This document shows, piece by piece, positions 41,059 through 53,716 of a stretch of DNA of 64,000 bases; within the stretch, counting starts at the first letter, position 1, and each line of letters opens with the position of its first letter. The notes beneath the pieces were generated by a model. The model saw nothing but the letters and a program-made list of their open reading frames with translations, had not been told where the DNA came from and ran no database searches. Both the position numbers and the translations under genes were made by a program. The DNA is from Penelope pileata (Eukaryota; Chordata; Aves; Galliformes; Cracidae), in NCBI GenBank assembly GCA_013396635.1, contig WBMW01005106.1, forward strand, positions 1 to 64,000, written 5' to 3'.

Positions 41059-42152
41059 GTCCCTCTGCCAGTCAGGTTCAATACCTCTTAACACTTTGTA
41101 ATCAAGCCCATTAATTCAAATTAACATGTTTTTAATATTCTTTAAATGCAGAAGAGAACCATGAAAAATCATTTAAAAAAAAAAAAGAGAGAGAGAAACA
41201 AGACACATACATAAGAAAGATGAAAAACAATGGAAAAATTCACAGAGAATTAGAGTGAAGATGGAACTGTAGATGTCAGTGTGTGCGGAATGGGAAGATA
41301 TGTGAGTATCCCTACTGTAAGAACATCCACTTGTGAGCTTTACCACTTAGCAGTGAAGACAAGCAGGACTAGCAAGCAGGTACATGGAGGCTAGAATTTA
41401 GAAACACCCAAGATCATAACCAAGGACTGAGTAAGGGACCCAGAGTCAGAGTTTGGATCCAGGAGATGCTTCTGATCAGGTCTATGCTCAACGGACACGA
41501 GGTCATGTGCATTCCTCAGGCTCAAGAGATGACACTGCGTGCATGCTGAAAAACCTTAATCAGCCAAAGAGGAGAAAGTCAGCTGTCTGTGTTGGTCATG
41601 TTTGCATGACTGTTGTAAGTGTTTATGTGGGTGATGATAAAGACACTTATCTTTACTCTGTGTATATCTGTGTGCTGGACGTGTGTTTATTGCACATCTT
41701 GACATCTCTGGAGTGCAGGCTCAGCATTGCTTGTGTCTAGATGTGAAAACAAGACCAGCAGCACAGACACTCAGTTGGACCCTTGGGTCTTAGACTTCCT
41801 TAGATTTGCCTCCCCTTAGTAACAGTACTAAGAAAGAAGATTTGGATTATTTGGACTAATATAAAGATCTGAGAGAAAAATACGCAGGCTGATAAAAGCA
41901 GTAGTATCCATATTGGGTATATGCCTATAGCCTTGTCTATATCACCGATAAGTGGTTTTACAGTGTGGTCTACTGTGATAACCTCAACTTGACTTTGCCC
42001 TGTTAACAAGATATCAGAATGATACCACTTGCAGCCATAGTCAATATTCAAGATTTTAAGGGTTGCTTCCCTTAGCAAGAAAATACATTCAATGAGAATT
42101 GAAACAAAAGAATATTGCCTTCTTCAAGACTTGTTTCCTATATTCCTACATT
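41059..42152. other. Unique sequence, no gene seen
   Basis: It includes an A run merging into GA repeats at about 41175-41198. Short frames only. Confidence 0.45.
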
Positions 42153-42703
42153 TCATAGAACCACAGAATGGCTCAGGTTGGAAGGGACCTTAGAGATCAT
42201 CTTGTTCCAACCCCCCTGCCATGGGCAAGGACACCTCCCACTAGACCTGGTTGCTCAAAGCCCCATCCAGCCCAGCCTTGAACACTTCCAGGGAGGGCAC
42301 ATCCACAAGTTCTCTGGGCAACCTGTTCCAGTGTCTCACCACCCTCACAGGGAAGAATTTCCTCCTCATATCTAGTCTAAATCTACCCTCTTCCAGTTTA
42401 TAACCATTACCCCTTGTTCTGTCATTACCCGTCCTTGTAAAAAGCCCCTCCCCAGCTTTCTTGTAGGCCCCTTCGGGTACTGGAAAGCTGCTGTCAGGTC
42501 CCCCCCCAGTCTTCTCTTCTCCAGGCTGAACAGTCCTAACTCTCTCAGACTGTCCTTGTAGGGCAGGTGCTNTTTGTTGAGCTTCATGAGGCTGGCATGG
42601 GCCCACCTCTCCAGCCTGTCCAGGTCCCTCTGGATGGCATCCCTTCCCTCTGGCGTGTCGACTGCACCACACAGCTTGGCATCATCTGCAAACTTGCTGA
42701 GGG
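42153..42703 (-). mobile_element. Young CR1 3' fragment with internal gap at an N
   Basis: The left edge TTTCATAGAACCACAGAATG is the reverse complement of the CR1 3' octamer end. On the minus strand the C-terminal frame reads [20 protein letters not shown] and, further upstream in the element, [10 protein letters not shown], the reverse-transcriptase active-site motif (about 42670-42703). At N 42572, coding for LMKLNK is joined straight to [20 protein letters not shown]. In the sister copy at 48262-49784 these points lie about 330 bases apart (49018 versus 49350), so that part is missing. The remaining frame is nearly intact, which fits a recent insertion. It is 5'-truncated at about 42703. 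Confidence 0.95.
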
Positions 42704-44221
42704 TCTTGAATTTATTTCAAGACATTTTAAACTTCTCACATTTTCAATATTCCATGATCCAACACCTCCAAGTTTCTCCAGAAATCCAGTACATTTAATA
42801 GGATCAGTTCTCACCTGGAACCCACACCAATGCAGAACAGTAATAATCATTTGTCATCTGGATCTTGCTAAACATATATATATCGTCAAGGTTGATTTCT
42901 CACTCCGTTTTCTTCACTGGGGCCATGAGAGTCTCTTATTCAGTGCCACTTTTCATGAATCTAGTAGGTAATAGGTAACTTAATGAACTCTAGCCTTCTA
43001 TTACATTTACTTGAAAATGACCAAAGAATTTCAAAGTAGCAGATCAGAACAAGAGGCAGAAAGGCTGACACAGAGAAAATTGCATGACTTATTTTTTCTT
43101 CAAAACACAGGATAAATAAAAAAATACAGAGTTAACTAGTTCTTTGATGTAGTCTTATTTATAAATTTATATTCACAAAGTCTCGTTATGGAAACAAATG
43201 AGGTTTCTTCAGTTTCAAGTATTATTTCAGGCCTAGAACTTTAGACTCATATACACCCTACTTAATTTTTTTAAGTGTAGCCATGTTTCTTCATAACTGT
43301 GAATTCATCTAGACTTGTCTTAACTGTAGGATGATAGAAGTTCCATAGAAGTTCTTATCCCTTGTTTGTGTAGCAAGACATTGCTTTCTTTTTTTCAACA
43401 TAATTCAACATAATTCATCCAGTCTTCCTTGTTCATCTGGTGTGATGTATTCATTTACACTCACCTTTGAGACAAGAGCTGAAAGGAATTTCTGAGCAGA
43501 GGGAGAGAATGCAGGGGTTTTTAAGCTATGCTTTCCAACAAGCATTGAAAATTGTTACTCCATGGGACCCCACAAATCAGAAGACAGCACAATCCATAGA
43601 CATGCACACTGTGTTGTTAATTCACAAACACTGTCAGACAAGCTCACACATCGAATTAGTGATGCTGTACTCTTTTCTACCGAAACACTTATCTGATTTT
43701 ACTTACAGATATTCCACTTTGAGTAGAACACCTGTTATCAAAGTTAATGAGTTTCAACCTACTTACTGAAATGTATTGATACTGTCACAGGAAGTGGTAT
43801 TACAGTGTATAGTTTGTAATTATTACTTTAAACAGAGGAGAAAGAAAATGTTCATCTTCTTCATATATATATTTTTTATTGTTAATACATACATACACTA
43901 ATTAGAGTTTGGGAAGAAGTTATGGAAGATCTTAATGTGTTTTTTTAACTCCACTGGTAATATTGATGCAATCCCTTAAGACTATAAATCAAATATTCTG
44001 GAAGAAGGCCTGACTGCCTCAGTTCTCAGATATGCATGCACATAAAGAAGAAAGTTACAAGTCAAACTTATCTGAGTCTGGTATCCACAGGAAACACTGG
44101 CCCAAAGAATCCAGCATACTGTCATCATTTGGAAAAAAATGACCTTAATGACAGAAGAAAATTCTTCTCTACTGAGAAACAGGAGTAACAGTGTACTGAA
44201 CTTCTAAGAGTCACAAATTCA
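42704..44221. other. Unique AT-rich sequence, no gene seen
   Basis: Nothing recognised apart from a short TA-rich run at 43863-43876. Confidence 0.45.
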
Positions 44222-45230
44222 TTGAAGAATTCTCTAGAGACCATTTAGTCCAACACCTTTGCTAGACCAGATTTTTCCTCCAGACACTAGGTCAGGTCAG
44301 AGTGGCTTTGTCTAAATGAGTTAAAAATCTCCAAGAATAAAGATTCCACAATATCTGACTGTAACCTGTTACAACACCGAACTGCCCAGGTTGTGAAAAC
44401 TTTTTCTCAAAATCCCTTGCTGTCCAACCATCAAGTAGTAATTTTTATTCATTGATTGATTTTAATTCTTCTAGAACTACCAAGAAAAAAATGACTTCAC
44501 AACCTTTGAAAATACTTGCTGTGACCTCCTTTGGACTGGAAAAAGCAATCTCATATCCTCCAGTCTCACTTCCTAGTTCACAGATTCTGGGTCCCTTGGC
44601 CATCTTGGCAGCCCTGTGCTGGATCCTTTTCACTGTTTCCACTTTTATGTTGAACTGGATGAACCCGAAAATGTTCATAGTATTTCAGGCATAGCATCAT
44701 TATTAAGAAGGAGAGGGGAAGATGAATTTTGCTGATATACAGGCTACGCTTCTAACATAGACTGAAATGCATAAGGTTTGCTGTTATTTGCAACGAGAGC
44801 ATATTGCTTGCTCATATTCAGTTTAGCATCTACTGTTAACACTGCTCATTTTTCTGCAGAGCTACTGCACAGCCAGTCATTTCCCAGCCTGTGCTAATGC
44901 ATTGTATCGTTCTGCCTTAATTGCAGCAAGTTTTCAATACTGAATATCAAAAAGTTTCTGTTGGATGAGTCTTCAGATGTACTGAGGTCCCTCTCTGTAT
45001 TCAGTCTCTGACACTGATCTCTCAGCTATTCCCCACAAGTTTCATATCATCAGCAGATATTTTTGAGGATATTCTCTGTGTTTATCACACAAATCATGAA
45101 CAAAGACGTGAAATTCACTGGGCTTCATTACTACCACCACCCAGACACTTCTTTACTAGTCACCAGATAGATATTGAACTATCGGTAATTAAAACCACCC
45201 TCTCCACAGTGCAGCCAAAGTTAAGACAGC
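44222..45230 (-). mobile_element. Ancient CR1-clade LINE relic, about 1 kb
   Basis: On the plus strand the order of decayed blocks follows the reverse complement of a CR1-type element. A 3' UTR-like GAGACCATTTAGTCCAACAC comes first, followed by AACTGCCCAGGTTGTGAAAA. Next are GGTCCCTTGGCCATCTTGGC and GCCCTGTGCTGGATCC, which code in reverse for the RVQ...RAAKMAKGP region. Then comes CTCATATTCAGTTTAGCATC (minus-strand LNMS-type segment). Last are CCCCACAAGTTTCATATCAT near the active-site motif, and ACTAGTCACCAGATAGATAT. The minus frame at 44445-44678 still shows RIQHRAAKMAKGPRI. It is heavily diverged and has no open ORF2. Alignment is by eye; limits are approximate. Confidence 0.65.
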
Positions 45231-48200
45231 TCTTAGCATTTCAGTTTATATCTTTGCCTCTGTTTCTTTTTTCCTCCTTTGATTCTCACCTTGCTGCTAT
45301 GTTTCAGCTCATGTTTTCCCTTCAATTGGAAGGGGAAGAGCAGAAAGCAAGATCACCCTAGTGCTCATTCTAGGGAAAACTATTATCAATGTGAAAGCAT
45401 AAAGCTGCAATAAAATCATTATATCCTTTTTCCATTGTCCACATTTCGGTTACAGTGTGCAGAGAAACCTGCCAAGAGGTAATGAGGTGACCTTCAAGGT
45501 CTTCATTTTCATTACAACCGAATAGTCTAGTTTTCACGCACATACAGACATACAGCTCTTCATGGAAGTATTGTCTTGAAGGTGTAGAATCCATTGCAGA
45601 ACAGAAGGGTTTTGTATTATTTTGCTTTCTGACAGGCATTCCTTTGCATTATCATTTACTTTATAGACGATCTCCGGAGTGACTCAAGGTACAGAGGCGA
45701 TATCAGGTTGAGAAGTGCAACAGCAACAATATCAGGGGAAAAAGAAAAAGCTATTTGTCAATAAATTAGTCTCTGCTCCTTCGTTACTCCAAAGAGCGTA
45801 ATGATGATCCCTATTCTGCTGCAAGATTCTTTATGCCAATGACCAGGGTTACTTGGTACCAGACAGGAGATGCTCCAGTTAAACGGTTAGTGGAAACATG
45901 GCAACAGAAGGCAAAAAAAGAAATCATGCCCCTTCTTCCTCACACAGACTGCAACATAGCCCATTTACCATCAAAAAAGAAAAAAGATGACAAAAAACAA
46001 AAACAAACGAACAAACAAAAAAATGACCTAAGCACAAGTGTGAAGTATAAATTGTCTTTAAATGCAATTTAGTTAACCATGCTACAGTTTAAGGTTACTT
46101 GGTACATAATAAAGTCAGGCAGCTTCAGAATTTGCAAGTCCCAAGAAATTGCCTCCACCAAGACTGAAAAAATTCACTTGTCATACAAAATCACATACCA
46201 TAGCAGATGCTAAATAGATATTCAGGAGATTTATTACTCCAAATGGTATAAAGAAAAAAAAAAAAAAAAAAAAAGGAAATGGGGAAATTTGCACCGGGGA
46301 ATGACATTTGTCAGTTTTGGAGAACATTTGTTTGTTTGTTATCATCCAGAGAGTTTAGGATTTTGTCTGCTGCTTTTTATGTATTTTACCTAGTGTTAAT
46401 CCTGCTAAATTAGTTTTGTTAATTAGCCTTTTATACTGTCTGAGAAATTCCCAAAACAAAGCAAAAGCAAACATCTACTTGGTGAAACAAATAAGATGAC
46501 ATGTAACTTTTCAAAAATCAACATTTCAGTTCTAATTTGTGAGTTAACAAGAGATATATATATATGTATACACATATACAAACATTTTTTTCTCATTTGT
46601 CTTGAGATATTTTTCAAGAATTTTCTACATCAATACAAAGTTCTTTTCAATAGTTAAAAATTTTCTTAATACGTATTTCAGTGTATTTTTTTTCCTTGAT
46701 AGCGAAGTTTCTTGAAAAAAAAATAATTCTTGTGATACACTGTTAATAAAAAAGCCTATGGATTATCTTAGGAATTAAAAATAGTTTTAAAAATGCTTGA
46801 AAAAGAAATAAACTGTGAGTAAGTAATGATAGTTAGGCCTCGGTATATAATAATAGAAGCAAAAATCTCCTACATTTTAACCTTGCTACTTTTACTAATT
46901 TCTATTTTCCTGGTGACACTATGCTGTCATCTACTGGTATAGAAAGACTTTTTTTTTTTTTTTTAAGTATAGTCATCTGAAGAAAACAAGAAGCAGTAGG
47001 ATTTGCTTTGGAAGATCTCTAGCTGAAAAGCTGCAAATTAACACAAGTTTATTTAAAGTCAGTGGAATTTGGCTTGTTTACAGTAGTGAGTGGCTACTGC
47101 TGTTTGCAAGAGAGAACCTTTGGTCTACTCTATGACTAAAGCCTTTACAGTGTGTCTCATATAAAAATCCATTATGGGGAACAAGTTTTCATATTTAGAT
47201 GGCTCACATTCACGGATTTTTCCTGCTGTGAACCACTATTACTTTAATGTATAGAATAAAGCCCACCCTGGGACTGTTAACCGGAGTGCTGATTGCATTC
47301 ATCAGCTGCACAGCTAAAGACCAAAGCTATTGCACATTTCTTTCACAGTTATCCCACTGTTTTGCCAATCTTTTTGGTCTTACTTTCTTTTTATTTGTGT
47401 GCCCGCTATGACATAAGATCATCACCTATCTATTCCAACCCTGGCATTCAGCCACAAGTTGTCGTTTGCTGTTTCAGCTCATGGGGCTATTGCATGCTTG
47501 TACCATATGCTTCTGATTACAGAGCAGTCATGCTTCATGTTCAGCATGATCTTATGTTAATGTTCTGGTCTCTGAGATAAGGAGCACGTAATCATCCCGT
47601 ACAAATTCCATCTTCTGTAGTGTTTGCACATACATGGGAGTCCCTGAGCAAGGCAAAAGGAAGGATCTCGTCCAAAGCTCCAGCCTGTGGTTCCTGGAAA
47701 GAAAAGTTGCATAGCCAATAGTAGGTGAGCACTTGTGCAGCAATTCTGAGAAGCTGTATCACAGATATGCTGTAGATTTATGGAGAATATTTTATCCAGA
47801 TCTCAACTTCATTAATGCGATCAGCTTTGAGCCAACATAAGATACTGCGTGCATCTGCCAAGTCACATACTCTTCCAAAAGAGAAATATTTAAGGTGCTT
47901 AAAATAGTTAATCCCCCTTTGAGTTACTAAAATATTCTATTTATTTTTCAGTGCACTTTATGTTACTCCTATGGTGTGATAAAACAAAACTTAAATGCAA
48001 AATGGAGCTATAATCTGCGTAGAAATTGCACAGTAATGGATCTCACTCAACAGCCAAACTCTTGTGGTACCCTACCTTTTCTTTGCCATCTGCTATATGT
48101 TTTCCTCATTTACATATTTAAACAGAACCTGCCTCTGTCTTTGGGGATACATTTTAATAGACTACTTTTTTAAAACATTGAAAGAAATGTAAACACAATC

Positions 48201-48261
48201 ACCCACATGGCTTTCACAGAGTGCATCAATACTCGAATATTGGTTGCGTGTCCAGTCTGAT
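45231..48261. other. Unique AT-rich sequence with homopolymer runs
   Basis: It contains A-rich CAAA-type sequence at 45975-46024, an A run at 46254-46274, a TA run at 46553-46564 and a T run at about 46949-46964. No gene is recognised. Confidence 0.45.
46254..46274. repeat. Poly-A run (21 bases)
   Basis: Uninterrupted A homopolymer. No retrocopy body is recognised upstream. Confidence 0.95.
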
Positions 48262-49784
48262 GAAAAAAAATGGGGTACAGTCTGTGACTTAATGCTCTCC
48301 ATCATATTTGAAAAGTTGTGGCTGTCGAGCAAAGTCCCCAGTGACTGGAAAATGGGAAATATCACTCTCATTTATAAGAAAGGGGGGAAGGAGGACCTCG
48401 GGAACTACAGGCCAGTGAGCCTCACCTCTGTGCCTGGGAAGATCATAGAACCATAGAAAATCATGGAACAGATCCTCCTGGAAGACATGCTAAGGCACAT
48501 GAGGGATGAGCAGATTATCTGAGATAGCCAGCACAGCTTCACCAAGGGAAGGTCATGCCTGACCAAGCTGGTGTCTTTCTAAGATGGAGTGATGACATCA
48601 GTGGACAAAGAGAAGGAGACTGATGTCATCTACCTGGATTTGTGCAAGGCCTTTGACATGGTCCCCCACCAAATCCTTGTCTCTAAACTGGCGAGGTATA
48701 GATTTTAAGGGTGGACTATTTGGTAGATAAGGAATTGGTTGGAAGGTCACAGATAGAGGGTTGTGGTAAATGGCTCTATGTCCAGGTGGAGGCCAGTAAC
48801 GAGCGGTGTCACCCAGGGGCCTGTCCTGGTTCTGGTTCTCTTCAATATCTTCATCAATTACATTGATGATGGGATTGAGTGCACCCTCAGCAAGTTTGCT
48901 GATGATACCAAGCAGAGTGGTACAGTTGACACATTGGAAGGAAGGGATGCTACCCAGAGGGACCTTGACAAACTTGAAAGGTGGGCCTGTGTGCACCTAA
49001 TGAGGTTGAACATAGCAAAGTGCAAGGTTCTGCACTAGGTTGGAATAATCCCAGGTATATACAGACTGAGAGAAGAACTCCTTGAGAAGTAGCCCTGCAG
49101 AGAAGGACCTGGGTGTCCTGGTGGATGAAAAACTGAATATGAGCCAACAGTGTGCTCTTGCAGCTTGAAAGGACAATGGTATCCTGAGACCCATCAGAAG
49201 AGGGAGGTGATTGTCCCTCTCTACTCTGTCCTCATGAGGCCCCGTCTGGAGTACTGTGTCCAGGTCTGGGACCCCCAATACAGGAAGGTCATGGAGCTAT
49301 TGGAGAGAGTTCTGACAGAGGAGGGCCACAAAGATGATCAGAGGGTCGGAGCACCTCCCCTATGAGGACAGGCTGAGGGAACTGGGCTTATTCAGTCTGG
49401 AGAAGAGAAGGCTGTGGGGAGACCTCATTGCAGCCCTCCAGTATTTAAAAGGAGATTATAAACAGGAGGAAAATGAACTTTTCACAAGGGTAGACAGTGA
49501 TAGGAAAAGGGGGAGTGGTTTTAAGCTGAAGGAGGGAAGGTTTAGATTGGATGTCAGGGGGAAGTTCTTTACCAAGAGAGTGGTGAGGTGCTGGAACAGG
49601 CTGCCCAGAGAGGTTGTGGATGCCCCGTCCCTGAAAGTGTTCAAGACCAGGTTGGATGGGGCCCTGGGCAACCTGATCTAGCAGCAGATCTGGAGGTTGG
49701 TGGCCCTGCCTGTGACAGAGGGCTTTGGAACCTGATGATCCTTGGGGTCCCTTCCAACCCAGGCCATTCTATGATTGTATGATT
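48262..49784 (+). mobile_element. Longest CR1 copy: most of the reverse transcriptase plus 3' UTR
   Basis: The copy covers CR1 ORF2 from the reverse-transcriptase fingers to the 3' end. In order it shows [33 protein letters not shown] (48388-48440), [16 protein letters not shown] with the motif A Asp at 48637-48639, and [27 protein letters not shown] and the FADD active site (two Asp codons at 48901-48906) follow, then [20 protein letters not shown], the [13 protein letters not shown] block and an open C-terminal frame at 49334-49681. It ends in CCATTCTATGATTGTATGATT. The frame is broken by stops and shifts (about 48454, 48515, 48580, 48705, 49036, 49300), so it is inactive although all three catalytic Asp codons survive. 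There is a small extra insert at 48443-48463. 5'-truncated at about 48262. Confidence 0.95.
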
Positions 49785-51279
49785 AATGTACTATATCTTT
49801 TTCCCACCTTTCAAGTGAGTACAATGAATGGCTGTATAAACAAAAAGGAGGAGAAAAAAGTCTGAAAAACAGAAAATGATGGAAGTTCATGGTGAATCAA
49901 TTCATTTGGACCTATCAGAGACTTCTTCTGTGAAGACCATACTCTAACTTGTGTATGCCATATATCCCTATATCCTTTTATGTTCTGACTCATATCTTTC
50001 TCTTCAACTATGCACTAGAGAAGTTAAATCCCCTGTAACAGTGTTCACACTCCCCAAAATACTCAGTGTACTCAAAATACTAGCCCAAAACCAAGTTACT
50101 CAGTGCCTACCTAAAATCTACAACTATTCAATAGGGAGAAGTTGTAAACGTGAAAAAGTCCTAAATCTTATATTTCTGGAGCTATAATCTGATCAAGCTG
50201 TTAAATATTGTGCAGGAGGTACTAAAGTCTGTTTTACTGAGGAACACAAAGCTAGATCTCCTTAATGGGTACTTCTGGCTTTTATAGTTCATAAATCTGC
50301 TATATGAGAACAAAAATGTTTTAGCACACATCACCTGATAAAATACAGAAGTCCTTCTACAGAGACTTTGGATCAGGAGTTTTCATGAGAGAAATGAAAG
50401 ATGGATGAATTTTCATTGAGGGAATGACCAGGTTTAAAACTAAAGAAATATTTATGTTTGAGGCTGGTAATGTGAATCAGGGTTTAACCTAAAAAGTGTA
50501 AAGCTCTAAGTGTCATGAATAAGGGATAGAAAATAGTCATACCTTCCTTTTGGAGCCATGAGGTATGGTATTTTCAGGGAGGCAAAGGGGAAAGGGAAGC
50601 AAAAAAAACAACATCATTTCTTAATTTATAGATTGTTTAAGAAGAATTTGGAATGCAGGCATGCATCTTTGAGCAGGAAAACAGAAGAAATTTACCACTG
50701 AAAAGCTGAAAAAAAAACCATAATGAGTTTGGAAGGCTTTGGTCTATAGATTGATGTATCTGTGAAGATGCTCTTTTGTGTTTGTCAATTGGGATTGAAA
50801 AATCTAAATATCTTCATTGTATTGCTAGCTAAGTGAAAAGCTCAGAAATTCTGATTTACTGATTGAAAGTAGGACAAAAAGAGAAATGGTGGACATTTCA
50901 TTGGACTGACATGAAAACAATACTTCTGATTCACGTGTTGAGCTTTGAAATTTGAAGAGGCTTTATTTACATTGACTAGAAAACAGGACTTTAGATAACA
51001 AGGAAAAGACAAGAAGGCCCTGGAAGGGACTATACTGAGCAGCAGAGCTCTGAGGTGCTGTTTCTATAACTCCTTATCCAGAGCATGACTTGGCCCTGTA
51101 AATATGGAAAATCTCATATGAACTCTCTAATTTGAAATATATTTTGTTGGTGGATCTGCCAGTGTTCCTATTCTTTCACTGGGCACGTATTCCAGCCTTA
51201 GTTTCAGAATGGTAGAAGTTATCCAGACCAGCACATGTTCACAAATTGCCTAGTCCAGTAAAAATATTTTTTCCCCTAC
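49785..51279. other. Unique AT-rich sequence, no gene seen
   Basis: No recognised gene or repeat. Confidence 0.45.
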
Positions 51280-51790
51280 CTGTGGGGCAGTCTGCACAAT
51301 CTTCTCTTGGCAAAATGCCTTTGAATAGAAACAAATGATACAATAAGGCTGTGAGTGTATACAGCATGTATAAGTGTAATATCTGAAGCTGCCTGATAGG
51401 GTGTTTGCCCCAAAACTGATAACACTGCAAGGAAATTAAAATGATAAAGCTTGCATAAATAATAAAAGCCTGCAAGAACCAACTAGATTGAACCAGATAA
51501 CCAAGGGACTATTCAATCAAAGATACTTGCCTGAGAGAAGCATAAAAGAAGCATGAAACCTTGCAACCATGGAGGAGACATTACAGTATGAACAGAGCAG
51601 CAGTCAAATCAAGTTATTCCACTTCCAGAATTTGTCACAACCTCCATCCAAGGCCTGGTGAAGCAGCCTACCCACCAGATACAGTTAAGCTCCTGCACGT
51701 ATCTGATGGGTCAAAAGTGCAGGACCGACACGTAGGGGGTGCAGGAGTCAGCAAAAAGGGGCTTTCTCATCAAAGATAGATTAGAATACT
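51280..51790 (+). mobile_element. Possible endogenous-retrovirus LTR fragment
   Basis: The arrangement is reminiscent of a retroviral LTR on the plus strand. AATAAAAGCCTGCAAGAACC lies at 51461-51480, followed by AACCAGATAACCAAGGGACT and CTTGCCTGAGAGAAGCATAA. A TATA-like CATAAAAG occurs at 51541-51548, and a locally GC-richer stretch continues to about 51770. This order resembles avian LTR U3/R sequences I remember, but I cannot identify paired TG...CA ends, a target-site duplication or a primer-binding site. No viral coding sequence is adjacent. The limits are guesses. Confidence 0.3.
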
Positions 51791-52392
51791 GTCTGAGGTA
51801 CATCAATATTTATTAAACATCTGGAAAGGTGGTTTGTCTGTTGTATTTCTGATACTGATCCTGAATGTATTGTTCACTGATTGCATTTAATTATGAGTTG
51901 CTAATACAACAATGTAGCACATTAGTTTTTATGTAATTTAAATATTCTTCAGTGAAAAAATACTCTGATCACAAAATTACTAGTAGTGTTCTTTTATCAT
52001 TGATTTAGTATTAAATGTATGAGTTAATAACAATTTAGTTGGGCTGCCAGGACTAGAATCAAAATATGAACTGAACATTTTCTTTCACTCAAGACCCCCT
52101 GAGACTAGTGTTTGCTGTTACCATCCTCTGAAAGTATCTTGTTTAGTTTTTGGGAATTTTTTTGGATTTAATATGCCTGGACTTGAAGCAGCAAAAACTT
52201 TATAACCTGAACTCAATCTCAAAATGAAATTTTTGTGCATCTCAGAATCCAATAGATTACAATTATGCCTATTTCCTTTGTAAAATGAAAACATAAGGCA
52301 CTACAGAATGCACGTTGAGGGGGATTTCTATTGCCCATAGTTTCTAAATATTTTACGTATATCTGGTAAGTATCAAGTTGTGTTCAAACTTC
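51791..52392. other. Unique AT-rich spacer
   Basis: Nothing recognised. Confidence 0.45.
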
Positions 52393-52960
52393 TTATTGTG
52401 GTACTTTCTCACTGATAGACAACTAAGCTCCACAATACTGCTCTCACTCCCTGTGCTCGAAAGAATATTGTGAGAAAATACAGTGGAAAAAGGGTCGTGG
52501 GCTGAGATAAGGACAGGGAGATAAGGCTACAGTTTCAGCCCTAAGCCTGCTCCTGCGGGAACTCTCCATGGGCTGCAGCCTTCTTTCAAGCCACATCCAC
52601 TGCTGCACCGTGGGCTCCTCCATGGCTGCGCATGGAGATCTGTTCCGTGTGGTGCCCATGGGCTGCAGGGGGACAGCCTGCTCCACCATGGGCCTCTCCT
52701 GGGCTGCTGGGAACTTCTGCTCCATGCCTGGAGCAACCCCTGCCTTCCTTCAGCACTGACCTTGGGGGCTGCTTTTCTCTCATTTCGCACCCCTCTCTCC
52801 CAGATGCTACTATACAGCATTTTTTTCCTTCTCTGTCCGTATAGCTTCTCTGGATTTATCTGGGCTTGTTTTGGCCTTGACTGTTTTTAACCTGTTTTAG
52901 CTGTGACAGCACTTGTTTAGCTGTCAGTTTTAGGTATGACTGGGTTAAGTTCAGAGTGAT
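52393..52960 (+). mobile_element. Degenerate ERVL-type LTR
   Basis: The left part shows the series GTGGTACTTTCTCACTG, GACAACTAAGCTCCAC, CTCTCACTCCC and GGGTCGTGGGCTGAGATAAG. This is the order found at the start of a common avian ERVL-type LTR as I recall it. A GC-rich middle follows (52540-52760) with CCATGGGCTGCAG-type repeats, then CTCTCATTTCGCACCCCTCT and a T run. The region is a GC island in AT-rich DNA, which is why short frames pile up on both strands. No gag, pol or env sequence is attached, so it is probably a solo LTR. Both ends are decayed and approximate, and the family name is from memory. Confidence 0.55.
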
Positions 52961-53716
52961 AACAAGTGTATTCTATGCAGATTAATTTCTCTATGCTTCT
53001 AGAATAATAACTGCTAATACAAATCACAATAGTTAATCAGTGCCCTATAAAGGAGTACAGTCTTATTAAACATGCTTAAGATAATAGGACGAAAACAGAA
53101 CACTGAATAACAGATTTTTTTGTCATATACACAGATCAGACTGGGAAAACACATGAATATAAACCCAAGTGTCTCACAAGATAGAGGAGGAAGAGACAAT
53201 CCAATACAGGGGATAAAAATCCTATCGTGTGATAGCTTCTGATGCAGACAGTTTGTTGAAAGTCTTGTCCTCCTCTGACTCCATTTAGTCTCATGGACAC
53301 TGCAATGGTGTGAATAACACTAGAGAAAAGATATGGGTACTCGGCAGGTTCTTCCTTTATAACAGTTTTTGTTGTACTATTGAGGCTTTATGTATTAATC
53401 TGGGCTGTGAAGAGTAGCATTACTAGGGCTGGACTAGTAAGAACTTTTTACTGTATTTTAATTAGACTGACAAATTAAACTAACAATAAACACTGGACTC
53501 CACATATATATATAGCATTTACTTTTGCTGCAATAAAGATTTGGAGAGTAGCAACTGATGACGGGGAGAGAAACAAAAAGAACTAAATCTAGAGTTTAGA
53601 GAACACCCTTTGAGTAACAGATCTGGAGGTCACTAGTGCTAGACAGAACCCCTACCCTGCCCTACGTACACCCTAAGCATGAGTCCCTGCAGCCCAGACA
53701 GAGCAGATAATGATGA

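Noticed and set aside
52444..52844. Several overlapping 60-97 codon frames on both strands
   Set aside because: They arise from the GC-rich, stop-poor LTR remnant. No conserved protein motif is present in any of them.
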